A program made the position numbers and the translations under genes. DNA of 62,332 nucleotides, taken from assembly GCA_913055605.1 (NCBI GenBank), contig CAJXKJ010000014.1:1-62332 (forward strand), read 5' to 3'. This document shows, piece by piece, positions 1 through 7,902 of this stretch; position 1 is the first letter of the stretch; every line of letters begins with the position of its first letter. This DNA comes from an uncultured Euryhalocaulis sp. GTDB taxonomy: Bacteria; Pseudomonadota; Alphaproteobacteria; Caulobacterales; Maricaulaceae. Below the pieces are notes generated by a model, which was not told the origin of the DNA, did no database searches, and was given only the letters and a program-made list of their open reading frames with translations.

Positions 1-1
1 C

Positions 2-313
2 GCCAAGGCGGTGGCCGCCGCCAAAACGGCCGCCGGCCACATGGCCGTGATCTCCGTGGAGGTCGACACGCTGGCCCAGCTGGACGAGGCGCTGACCGCC
101 GCGCCCCATGTCGTGCTGCTGGACAATTTCTCCCTGGACGACCTGAAGGCCGCCGTCGCCGCCGCCAAGGGAAGGGCGGTGCTGGAGGCCTCCGGCGGCG
201 TGAACCTGGAAACCGTGCGCGCCATCGCGGAGACCGGCGTGGACGTGATCAGCGTCGGCGCGCTCACCCATTCCGCCGTGGCCGTTGATTTCGGACTCGA
301 TTTTACGGGCTGA
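2..313 (+). CDS. nadC: Nicotinate-nucleotide pyrophosphorylase (quinolinate phosphoribosyltransferase), C-terminal part
   Basis: This is the last ~103 residues of NadC; the start lies before the window. The enzyme converts quinolinate and PRPP to nicotinate mononucleotide, CO2 and PPi in de novo NAD synthesis. The segment shows the family's C-terminal barrel landmarks: an ISVEVDTL strand, VVLLDNFS, EASGGVNLE and the closing ISVGALTHSA with a short LD tail, which are the phosphoribosyl-phosphate binding strands. An in-frame TGA ends it at 313. The gene ahead of it (nadB or nadA in many relatives) is outside the window, so operon membership cannot be judged. The next gene starts 51 nt downstream on the same strand. 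Confidence 0.93.
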   Translation, partial: AKAVAAAKTAAGHMAVISVEVDTLAQLDEALTAAPHVVLLDNFSLDDLKAAVAAAKGRAVLEASGGVNLETVRAIAETGVDVISVGALTHSAVAVDFGLDFTG

Positions 314-364
314 CCGGCCCGTTCCCGCCGCGCTATCGTTCGCCCGGGCGATTGCGGGGGACGC

Positions 365-1495
365 ATGCGGGACCGCTCTCACTTCCGGCCGGCGCGCCGC
401 GCCGCCGCCGCCGCCGCTCTGGCGCTTGTCTGTACCGCTGGCGGCGCATGGGCGCAGGGCGCGGACGACGGCGCATCCTGCCGCGCCAGCCAGGCGCCGC
501 CGCGCGCCCGACCTTCCGTCTCCCTGATCCTGGAAAACGACGCCATCCAGGGGCCGGATCGCGACTACACCAACGGCCTCGGCGTCATGTATTCCGGACC
601 GCTGGAGGATTGCTGGCCGCTGCTGGGCCTGACCGCGCGCGCCGACCGGCTGTTCGGCCGTCTGGTCTTCGACTTCCTCCCGGGCGTGTCCGAAGGCGGC
701 GAATGGCGCCCGGCCAGCCAGGTCACCGCGACCCTGGCGCAGCAGATGTTCACCCCGCTGGACATCGACCGCGCCAACCCGGATCCCGCCGACCGTCCCT
801 ATGCCGGATGGCTGTATGGCAGCATCGGCTATATCGGGGAGGCGGAGCGGCCGGCGTCCCCCGGATCCCCCGTCACGGTCCGCCTCCTGTCCGTCACCCG
901 GCTGGATCTCGGGATCGTGGGCCCGGCCTCCGGCGCCGGGGCGCTGCAGCGCTTCTATCACCGGGTCATGGAGTTCGATCACATCCCGAGCGGCTGGGAC
1001 TATCAGCTCTCCAACGAACCCGGCCTCGTCGTCCGGCATGAGCGCACCGTCGCGGCCATCCGCGATCTCGGCCCGTTCCAGGTCGAAGCCTCGGCGAACG
1101 CCGGCCTCGCCCTCGGCAATGTGATCACCGACGCCAGCGCCGGCGCCGGGCTGCGCTTCGGACGAAACGTGCGGGTGGATTACGGCCCGCCGCGCTTCCG
1201 CCCCGGCCTCAGCGGCCCGAACACCTTCACCGCCGGTGGCGGAAACTGGGCCGCCTATGTCTTCGTCACCGGCGGCGGCCGCGCCGTGGCGCGCAATATC
1301 TTCCTCGACGGCAACACGTTCGCGGACAGCCGCAGCGTGGAGAAACGCAATTTCGTCTGGGAATATCAGATGGGCGCGGCCATCGCGGTCTCGCGGGTCA
1401 AGGTCAGCGCCACCCGCGTCACACGGTCGGAGGAGTTCGTGGGCCAGAACCGGGACACGGTTTTCCACTCCCTGTCCCTGTCGGTGCGCCTTTAG
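365..1495 (+). CDS. LpxR-like lipid A deacylase family outer membrane protein (DUF2219)
   Basis: A 376-residue exported protein. The N-terminus is a signal peptide (Arg-rich start, Ala-rich core, cleavage near AWAQG). The mature start carries the family signature SLILENDAIQG followed by DRDYTNGLG, the N-D pair and YTNG motif of LpxR-type 12-stranded barrels. RPYAGWLYGSIGY in the middle is also typical. LpxR removes the 3'-acyloxyacyl chain from lipid A at the outer membrane in Salmonella. Most alphaproteobacterial homologues are uncharacterised, so the deacylase activity here is inferred. An A/G-rich stretch (gcgggggacgc) directly before the ATG serves as ribosome binding site. It stands alone between nadC and nrdB. 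Confidence 0.8.
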   Translation: MRDRSHFRPARRAAAAAALALVCTAGGAWAQGADDGASCRASQAPPRARPSVSLILENDAIQGPDRDYTNGLGVMYSGPLEDCWPLLGLTARADRLFGRLVFDFLPGVSEGGEWRPASQVTATLAQQMFTPLDIDRANPDPADRPYAGWLYGSIGYIGEAERPASPGSPVTVRLLSVTRLDLGIVGPASGAGALQRFYHRVMEFDHIPSGWDYQLSNEPGLVVRHERTVAAIRDLGPFQVEASANAGLALGNVITDASAGAGLRFGRNVRVDYGPPRFRPGLSGPNTFTAGGGNWAAYVFVTGGGRAVARNIFLDGNTFADSRSVEKRNFVWEYQMGAAIAVSRVKVSATRVTRSEEFVGQNRDTVFHSLSLSVRL

Positions 1496-1530
1496 GCGCG
1501 CGGGATCGCGGCTCCAGGGCGCGACTTGTC

Positions 1531-1608
1531 CACAATCTGCAGGTTTTTGTGGGTTTGCGGCCCTAGATGCTGGACGTCACCGGTCATTAAGCCACAAGAT
1601 ATAGGTTC
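1531..1608 (+). promoter_or_regulatory. Possible NrdR-type operators upstream of nrdB
   Basis: Two AT-richer 16-mers, 1531-1546 (cacaatctgcaggttt) and 1593-1608 (cacaagatataggttc), share CACAA at one end and GGTT at the other and begin 62 bp apart, about six helical turns. NrdR boxes are 16-bp imperfect palindromes (ACACWATATNTWGTGT-like) that occur in phased pairs before nrd genes. The match is partial, especially in the right half, so this is a candidate only. A CCACAA/TTGTGG inverted repeat overlaps the first element, and a GAGTC (GANTC) site lies just before the start codon. Confidence 0.3.
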
Positions 1609-1639
1609 GAACGCGAGTCGATTACCCGAGGTGCGCCCG

Positions 1640-2668
1640 ATGTCCGTTTCCGCCGACCTTCCCGGACTGATGACGTCCAGTCACGCCTACAAGCCGTTCC
1701 GCTATCCGTGGGCGCACGATTTCTGGAAGCGCCAGCAGCAGGTCCACTGGATGCCGGAGGAGGTTCCCCTCGGCGAGGACTGCAAGGACTGGGCGACCAA
1801 GCTGTCGGACGCCGAGCGCAATCTGCTGACCCAGATTTTCCGCTTCTTCACGCAGTCGGACGTGGAGGTGAACGACAATTACATGGAGCGCTACGCGCGC
1901 GTGTTCAAACCGACCGAGGTCAAGATGATGCTCTCGGCGTTCTCGAACATGGAGACGATCCATATCGCCGCCTACGCGCTGCTGCTCGAAACCATCGGCA
2001 TGCCGGAATCCGAGTTCACCGCCTTCATGGAATACAAGGAGATGGCGGACAAGCACGACTATATGCAGCGCTTCGGCGTGGAGACCGAGGCCGACATCGC
2101 CCGCACGCTGGCCATGTTCGGCGCCTTCACCGAGGGGCTGCAGCTGTTCGCGTCTTTCGCGATGCTGATGAACTTCCCGCGCTTCAACAAGATGAAGGGC
2201 ATGGGCCAGATCGTGTCCTGGTCGGTGCGCGACGAGTCGCTGCACTGCGAGGGGATGATCCGCCTGTTCCACGATTTCGCGGCGGAGACCGATGTGCTGA
2301 CCCAGTCGGTGAAGGACGACATCGTCGACTGCTGCAAGACGGTCGTGGGGCTGGAGGACAAGTTCATCGACCTGGCCTTCGAGATGGGGCCGGTGGAGGG
2401 CATGACCCCCGACGACATCAAATCCTATATCCGCTACATCGCCGACTGGCGCCTCGGCCAGCTGAAGCTGCCCAAGGTCTATGGCGTGGAGCAGCACCCG
2501 CTGCCCTGGCTGACCGAAATCCTGAACGGCGTGGAGCACGCCAACTTCTTCGAGGCGCGCGCCACCGAATACGCCAAGGGCGCCACGCGCGGCGAATGGC
2601 ACGGCGACGACGGCGTCTGGTCGATGTTCGACAAATCCCAGGAAAAGAAACGCGCCGCCGCCGGCTGA
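1640..2668 (+). CDS. nrdB: Class Ia ribonucleotide reductase small subunit (beta)
   Basis: 342 residues, the usual size for NrdB. It houses the diiron-tyrosyl radical that starts reduction of ribonucleoside diphosphates in the NrdA partner. Metal ligands line up with the E. coli protein at a constant offset of 10: Asp74, Glu105, His108, then Glu165, Glu199 and His202 (RDESLH). The radical Tyr112 sits seven residues after Glu105 in ETIHIAAY, so this is a tyrosyl-radical enzyme. The ATG at 1640 is preferred over an upstream in-frame start because homology begins here. nrdA is not adjacent, so the two subunits are split or nrdA lies elsewhere. The following gene is convergent, 15 nt away. Confidence 0.95.
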   Translation: MSVSADLPGLMTSSHAYKPFRYPWAHDFWKRQQQVHWMPEEVPLGEDCKDWATKLSDAERNLLTQIFRFFTQSDVEVNDNYMERYARVFKPTEVKMMLSAFSNMETIHIAAYALLLETIGMPESEFTAFMEYKEMADKHDYMQRFGVETEADIARTLAMFGAFTEGLQLFASFAMLMNFPRFNKMKGMGQIVSWSVRDESLHCEGMIRLFHDFAAETDVLTQSVKDDIVDCCKTVVGLEDKFIDLAFEMGPVEGMTPDDIKSYIRYIADWRLGQLKLPKVYGVEQHPLPWLTEILNGVEHANFFEARATEYAKGATRGEWHGDDGVWSMFDKSQEKKRAAAG

Positions 2669-2683
2669 CGCTAAACGCCAGAC

Positions 2684-3331
2684 CTAACGTCTGGGCGGAA
2701 CGCCCAGGCCCAGCCGCGTGGCGTGCCACGCCGCCTCCGCCCGGCTGGAGATGCCCAGCTTGCGGTAGATCGCCTTGATGTGGCTCGCCACCGTGCTCTC
2801 GGCCATGCCCAGCGCGCCGGCCACGTCGGCATTGCGCAGGCCCCGCGCGATCAGGGTCAGCACCTCGGTCTCCCGCGCGGTCAGTTCGTCCTGCGGATCG
2901 GCCATCGGCCCGGTCAGGCGAAAATGCTCCATGATGCGCAGGGCGACGGACGGCGACAGCGGCGGCGTCCCGTCGGCCATCTGCACAAGCTGGCGGCTCA
3001 GCATCTCGGCCGGTTGCTCCTTCAACAGATAGCCGCGCGCGCCCGCCGCCAGGGCGGCGACGATATGGCTGTCATCGCCCATCACCGTGGTCACGACGCA
3101 AGGCGTGTCGGGGCTGACCGCGCCGAACCGGCGCAGCACGTCCAGCCCGCTGCCGTCCGGAAGGCCAAGGTCGATCAGCGCCAGATCGAAGGCTCCCGCC
3201 GCGATCTGGGCGTTGGCCGCCGCCACGCTGGCGGCCTCGGCGATCCGGCAGTCCGGGGACGCCGCTCTGGCGACGCCGGCCAGCCATTGGCGGGTCTCCG
3301 CGATGTCCTCGACGATCAGGATTCTGGTCAT
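2684..3331 (-). CDS. NarL/LuxR-type response regulator
   Basis: 215 residues. Residues 1-120 are a receiver domain: ILIVEDI with acidic Asp9, phospho-acceptor Asp54 in LIDLGLPDGSG, and the conserved Lys104 in YLLKEQ. Residues ~145-210 are a LuxR-type helix-turn-helix (LTARETEVLTLIARGL, then STVASHIKAIYRKL). Its start codon overlaps the stop of the upstream kinase gene by 4 nt (ATGA), so the two are translationally coupled and very likely form a cognate pair. Targets are unknown; the HAF-repeat autotransporter divergent from the kinase is a plausible one because the two share a 107-bp promoter region. Confidence 0.9.
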   Translation of the reverse strand: MTRILIVEDIAETRQWLAGVARAASPDCRIAEAASVAAANAQIAAGAFDLALIDLGLPDGSGLDVLRRFGAVSPDTPCVVTTVMGDDSHIVAALAAGARGYLLKEQPAEMLSRQLVQMADGTPPLSPSVALRIMEHFRLTGPMADPQDELTARETEVLTLIARGLRNADVAGALGMAESTVASHIKAIYRKLGISSRAEAAWHATRLGLGVPPRR

Positions 3332-5526
3332 GCCGGCGCGTGGGCGGTTTCGAGCGGAATACGCGCCCGGATATGCGTGCCTTGCGCGCCGGTGTCCATT
3401 TCCAGCTTGCCGCCCAGCGCCTCCGCGCGCTGGCGCATATTGCCAAGGCCGGCGCCGGGCGCCGCTTTGCCGGGCTCGTAACCCATCCCGTCGTCGGATA
3501 TGGCGAGCTCCAGCGCCTCCGCGCGCAGCGCGATCGCCACCGTCAGGCGCGCCGCGCCGGCGTGCTTGATCGTGTTGCTGGCCGCTTCCCGCACGATGGA
3601 GCGCACCGCATGCACGACGCGCGGCGACAGGTCGGCGGCGGTCGCGGCCTCGGCGCGCCAGTCCAGCGCCACCCCGGCCGCCTCCAGACGCTCGGCGGTC
3701 TCCGCGCGCAGGCCGGCGAGCGCCTCTTCGAAGGACAGGCCGGGGCTATGCGCATTGTTCAGAATGTCGCGCACATCGGTCAGCGTCTCGCGGATCAGCC
3801 GGTCCTTGCGCACCGGCTCGGCGCTGTGCAGCGCGCTCAGCAATTGGGCGCCGATATTGTCGTGCATGTCGCGGGCGATCCGCTGGCGCTCCTGCGACAC
3901 GCCGTCCTCATAGGCCCGGCGGCTCGCCGCGGCGTGGCGCAGCATGTCGCCGATCTCATCGGCCAGCAGGCGGTCGCGCGGAGAAAACAGCCGCCGCCCG
4001 TTGCGCGCATGGCGCAGGCGCAGGGTCGGCGCGGCGTCCGCCCCCGGCACGACCAGGAACGCGCCGTCCTGTTCGATGCGCGCATTGCCGCTGCCGCTCT
4101 CCGCCGCCTCGACCCCCAGCGGGGAGAACACGCCGCGCAGCAGCGCCTCCCACCGCGCCGCCTGCCCGGCCGGTTCGTGCGCCAGCGCCACGTCCAGCAC
4201 CCGGCGGAACAGGCTCTCCCGGTCCGTGGCGCCCGCGCCCGAAAGGCGGCTGGCCAGAACGCTGCGCAGCGGCAGATACAGAAAGGCGACGATCAGCAGC
4301 GACACGCCGAACGCCGGCGCCCGATCCAGCGACACCGCATAGACCAGCAGCGCGTCCAGCATCAGCAGGATCGCCGCCCCGGCCATGTAGAACAGGATCT
4401 TGAACGCCCACTCTTCCAGCTCGAACAGGCGATAGCGCGCGATCCCCAGCGCCAGGCCGACATAGATCAGAAGAAAGCCCAGAAAGGCGTATCCTTGGGA
4501 GATCGCGGTCCCCAGGCCGAACAGGTTCGGCAGCACGATGATCAGGATGAAGGATCCCGCCCCGATCGCCACAGACAGGCCCAGCCAGCGCAGGGCCGCG
4601 CGCTCCGCCGGCCGGCCGCGCGTGGCCCAGGCCTGAATCCCGATGCACAGGAGAATGCCGGCCATCTCCAGCGCTGTCGGCAGGTGCTGGCCCGCCGGCG
4701 GTCCCGGAAACAGCCACAGCGTATCGCCCACCCACCACGCGAACGCGATCAGGAATACGGGCAGGATCACGCGCATTCCCGCCACCCGTCGCGGATAGGT
4801 CAGGAACAGCGCGATCGTGCTGACGCCGAAGGCGCCGGCTCCAAAATGGTTCAGCGCGGACAGGGTCCGGAACAGCGCGCCGTCCAGCGCCAGTTCGCGC
4901 GTGCTGTAGACCGCCGCGCTCAGGGCAAAGACCAGAACGCCCAGCCCGCCCGTGGCGAAGAACTGCGCGGCGCGGTCCCCCCGGCGCAGGCTCCACACCC
5001 ACGCGCCCAGACCGAAACAGCCAACGCCGACGATCAGCTGCACCCAGAACTCCACCGGAAGGCTGCCCGCCGGGCGCCCGCCCGCCGGCGCCACGCGAAC
5101 CTCGCCCGCCCCGGTTTCCAGCGTCACCGGCCCGGCGCGCAGGATGGCGTTCAGCCCGTCCTGCCGCTGCAGGAAACGTTCGAAGGCCGCATAGTCGGGC
5201 AGGGCGTCCGGCTCCGGCGTCAGGTCCGCCGCCTCCACCGATATCTTGCCGCTGGCGGAGCCGAGCGCCTTCAGCGCCGTTCCGGGGGCCACGTTCATCG
5301 CCCCGCCGTCCCGGGCCGCCGCGATCAGAACGCCGCCATCCGGCGCCGGGGCCAGGGTCACGCCCATCCAGGGCTGGCGCATCGCCCCGGTCAGGGCGGC
5401 CGCGGCCAGAAGGGCCGCGCAGACCAGGGCGGCGGCGAACGCCGCCGCCGGCGCGGGATGGCGGTTTAGCAGGGTGGGCCAGGACATGTCGGCGGCGGTC
5501 CCTCTCCTTAAGGGTTTGAATGCCAT
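3328..5526 (-). CDS. Membrane sensor histidine kinase, NarL/ComP type (HisKA_3)
   Basis: 732 residues. One N-terminal membrane segment (~26-46) is followed by a ~110-residue extracytoplasmic stretch that may be PDZ-like, then about eight hydrophobic helices (~160-420), a linker, and a HisKA_3 kinase core. The phospho-acceptor is His555 in ARDMHDNIG. The N box is around 647-655 (EAASNTIKH), and glycine boxes are at ~678 (DDGMGY) and ~692 (GLGNMRQRA). The topology recalls ComP, where a PDZ-like part precedes a multi-pass sensor. The start at 5526 is supported by an AGGGGAGGA ribosome binding site. The signal sensed is unknown. It is coupled to the response regulator downstream. Confidence 0.88.
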   Translation of the reverse strand: MAFKPLRRGTAADMSWPTLLNRHPAPAAAFAAALVCAALLAAAALTGAMRQPWMGVTLAPAPDGGVLIAAARDGGAMNVAPGTALKALGSASGKISVEAADLTPEPDALPDYAAFERFLQRQDGLNAILRAGPVTLETGAGEVRVAPAGGRPAGSLPVEFWVQLIVGVGCFGLGAWVWSLRRGDRAAQFFATGGLGVLVFALSAAVYSTRELALDGALFRTLSALNHFGAGAFGVSTIALFLTYPRRVAGMRVILPVFLIAFAWWVGDTLWLFPGPPAGQHLPTALEMAGILLCIGIQAWATRGRPAERAALRWLGLSVAIGAGSFILIIVLPNLFGLGTAISQGYAFLGFLLIYVGLALGIARYRLFELEEWAFKILFYMAGAAILLMLDALLVYAVSLDRAPAFGVSLLIVAFLYLPLRSVLASRLSGAGATDRESLFRRVLDVALAHEPAGQAARWEALLRGVFSPLGVEAAESGSGNARIEQDGAFLVVPGADAAPTLRLRHARNGRRLFSPRDRLLADEIGDMLRHAAASRRAYEDGVSQERQRIARDMHDNIGAQLLSALHSAEPVRKDRLIRETLTDVRDILNNAHSPGLSFEEALAGLRAETAERLEAAGVALDWRAEAATAADLSPRVVHAVRSIVREAASNTIKHAGAARLTVAIALRAEALELAISDDGMGYEPGKAAPGAGLGNMRQRAEALGGKLEMDTGAQGTHIRARIPLETAHAPA

Positions 5527-5535
5527 GGCGATCCT

Positions 5536-5549
5536 CCCCTGAACAGGGG
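5536..5549. promoter_or_regulatory. Short palindrome overlapping the kinase ribosome binding site
   Basis: CCCCTGAACAGGGG reads as a 6-2-6 inverted repeat. On the kinase mRNA the 3' arm (AGGGG) is the first part of the AGGGGAGGA ribosome binding site, so a 5-bp stem with a 4-nt loop could partly hide it. It may equally be a protein operator in the shared 107-bp region between the kinase and the divergent autotransporter. Confidence 0.35.
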
Positions 5550-5633
5550 ATTCCGGGTCGCGGGGCCGGTTCCTAGCTTCGCCGCAGACTCACGGCGCGA
5601 ACGGCGCGCCGGTCTCAGATTGGGCTGAACACA

Positions 5634-7829
5634 ATGATGAATACGTATTCGCGCGCGCTGCATCGCAGCTCGGCGCTGGCCGGGCTGCTGGGCGCGGCTC
5701 TGTCGGGCGCTGCCGCCTTCGGACAGGATCTGACCAGTTTCGACGTCTCCGGCTCGGATTTCGCGACCGCCAACGGGGTTTCGCCGAACGGCGCCGTTGT
5801 GATCGGCCAGTCCAGCAATGGCGGTTTCCGCCGCAACGAAACGGGCGAGGTGACGCTCTTCGATCCGCTGGGCGATGGCGACAAGACGCTGGTCGAGGCG
5901 AAGGGGATTTCCGGCTCCGGCAAGGTCGTGGTCGGCTCCTCGCCGAGCCAGCCGTCCCCGAGCCCGATCTTCCGGGCGTTCCGCTGGACCGAGGCCGGCG
6001 GCGTGGAGACGCTGGGTACGCTCGGCGGCGGCGAGAACGAGGAAAGTTACGCCAATGCGGTGTCGGACGACGGCGCCGTCGTGGTCGGTCTGAGCGAAGA
6101 CACCGTCAGCAGCGGCGGTTCGCTGTCCAGCACCAATCTGGCGTTCAAATGGACCGCCTCCGGCGGGATGGTCAGCCTGGGCACGCTGGACGGGGACAAG
6201 GCCTCCGAAGCGAACGGAATTTCCGGCGACGGCAAGGTGATTGTCGGCTCGTCTTCGGACGGGATGGGCGGCAACACGGCGGTCTTCTGGACCGACGCCG
6301 GCATCCAGTCCCTGGGCTCCACCAAGAACAGCTCCTTCGCCCATGACGCATCCGACGACGGCTCGGTCATCGTCGGCAGCCAGAGCTCCGGCCGCAATCG
6401 CGCCTTCCGCTGGACCGCGGCGGGCGGCATTACCGAGCTCGGGCTCATCGGCGCCGGTCTGGACAATACCGCCTACGGGGTTTCCGCCGACGGGCTGGTC
6501 GTGGTCGGTCAGGCTTCGACCAGCAGCAGCGGGACCCAGCGCGCCTTCCGCTGGACCGAGGCGGACGGGATGATCACGGTCGAGGACTGGCTGCGCAATA
6601 ACGGCGCGACCATCGCCACCGACATCACCCAGCAGGCCAAGGCGACAAGCTGCGACGGCAGCGTCGTGGTCGGCACGACATCCGACTCCAAAGCCTTCAT
6701 TGCGCGCGTGCCCAGCACCAGCGCCTGCCTGTCCGCCGCGGCGGCGGACGCCGACGCGGCGCCCATCGGCGGTTCTTCGGGCGGCGACACGGGCGGCTCC
6801 GGTGGAGACACCGGCGGCGGCACAGATAGCGACACGGGTGGGTCCACCGGGGACTCGACGGGCGGTTCGACCGGCGGAACCGGCGCGACGGCCGGTATCA
6901 TCACCATCGACAGCCTATCCTCCAGCCTGGCCTCGGCGGGCGGGACCAATTCGGCGTCCATCACCGCCGGCTCCACCGTTCTGAACGGCATCGGTAGCCG
7001 GCCGCTGGACCGCCGGGTCAGCGGTCCGGGCCGGATGACGGCCTGGCTGGCGGGCGATCTGGCGGAGATCGATCACGGCGCGTCCGACGGCGACCTCCTG
7101 CTCGGCGAAATCGGCGCCGGCTACGATCTGGGCGGGGCGCAGATCAATCTGTCGCTGGGCCTGGCGGATCAGGAGCAGAACACTTCGTTCGGCGGCGCGG
7201 CGAACATGGACGCGGTCTATGTGAAGGCGGAGGCGCTGACGCAGCTGCTGCCGACCGCGGACGGCGGGCTGTGGGGCGTCGCCACGGCCTATGGTTTGTG
7301 GGGCGATGCGGACATCAGCCGCGCCTATCTGGTCGGCGGCGGAGCCGTCGACGCCTCCACCGCCGCGCCGGACCTGGACTCCTGGGGCGGCCGGCTGCGG
7401 CTGGAATGGGAAAACGCGCTGCCCAGCCTCAGCCCCTATGCGGAAATCTCGCACAGCCACAGCTGCCTGGACGCCTATACCGAAACCGGCGGCAGCTTCC
7501 CGGCATCCTTCGACGAGCTGTGCGACGACGTGACCGAGGCGCGCGGCGGGGTCGACGCCACGATCGCAATGACGGACTCGCTGAACCTGATCGGCGTGTT
7601 CGGCGGGGTTCACCGCTTCCAGGATCAGGGTCCGACGGTGCGCGGCAATGTGGTGGGTCTTGCGCCCTTCACCCTGCCGGGCGCGGACTATGAGCAGACC
7701 TGGGTGCGCGGCGGGCTGGGCCTTGAGGCCGATCTCGGCGGCGCGGTCCTGTCCGGCATGGCCAACGCCACCAGCCAGGGCGAAGCGCCCAGCCTGTGGC
7801 TCGCCGCCTCGCTCCGCGTGAACTTCTAG
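5634..7829 (+). CDS. HAF-repeat autotransporter (type V secreted protein with C-terminal beta-barrel)
   Basis: 731 residues in three parts. A signal peptide (to about AAAFGQ) leads into ~340 residues of HAF-type repeats, each with the pattern 'G.VVVG.S....RAFRWT..GG...LGTL'; six or more copies are visible. A low-complexity Gly/Ser/Thr/Asp linker follows (~380-425, bases ~6770-6890). The final ~265 residues form an autotransporter barrel ending in the canonical Phe (LRVNF). HAF repeats resemble propeller-like blades in surface proteins; their ligand is unknown. Two ATG codons sit in tandem at 5634 and 5637. A hairpin terminator follows the stop. It is transcribed divergently from the two-component genes, which may control it. 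Confidence 0.85.
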   Translation: MMNTYSRALHRSSALAGLLGAALSGAAAFGQDLTSFDVSGSDFATANGVSPNGAVVIGQSSNGGFRRNETGEVTLFDPLGDGDKTLVEAKGISGSGKVVVGSSPSQPSPSPIFRAFRWTEAGGVETLGTLGGGENEESYANAVSDDGAVVVGLSEDTVSSGGSLSSTNLAFKWTASGGMVSLGTLDGDKASEANGISGDGKVIVGSSSDGMGGNTAVFWTDAGIQSLGSTKNSSFAHDASDDGSVIVGSQSSGRNRAFRWTAAGGITELGLIGAGLDNTAYGVSADGLVVVGQASTSSSGTQRAFRWTEADGMITVEDWLRNNGATIATDITQQAKATSCDGSVVVGTTSDSKAFIARVPSTSACLSAAAADADAAPIGGSSGGDTGGSGGDTGGGTDSDTGGSTGDSTGGSTGGTGATAGIITIDSLSSSLASAGGTNSASITAGSTVLNGIGSRPLDRRVSGPGRMTAWLAGDLAEIDHGASDGDLLLGEIGAGYDLGGAQINLSLGLADQEQNTSFGGAANMDAVYVKAEALTQLLPTADGGLWGVATAYGLWGDADISRAYLVGGGAVDASTAAPDLDSWGGRLRLEWENALPSLSPYAEISHSHSCLDAYTETGGSFPASFDELCDDVTEARGGVDATIAMTDSLNLIGVFGGVHRFQDQGPTVRGNVVGLAPFTLPGADYEQTWVRGGLGLEADLGGAVLSGMANATSQGEAPSLWLAASLRVNF

Positions 7830-7850
7830 CCACGACGCAGCTCCGACGGC

Positions 7851-7883
7851 AAAACGGCCGCCCTGGACGGGGCGGCCGTTTCT
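7851..7883. terminator. Bidirectional hairpin terminator
   Basis: A 10-bp perfect stem (AACGGCCGCC at 7853-7862 with GGCGGCCGTT at 7871-7880) encloses an 8-nt loop. It is followed by TTTCT on the plus strand and TTTT on the minus strand. It lies between two convergent genes and could stop transcription from both. Confidence 0.75.
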
Positions 7884-7902
7884 GTGTGCGAGGGGACGCG
7901 GC

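Noticed and set aside
3340-5469. Very long plus-strand open frame opposite the histidine kinase
   Set aside because: It is antisense to a clear HisKA_3 kinase, is Arg/Gln/Pro-rich and has no recognisable domain; long antisense frames are expected at this GC content.
6770-6890. Repetitive Gly/Ser/Thr-coding stretch resembling a CRISPR or tandem repeat
   Set aside because: The units are irregular short codon repeats inside the autotransporter linker, with no conserved repeat-spacer pattern.
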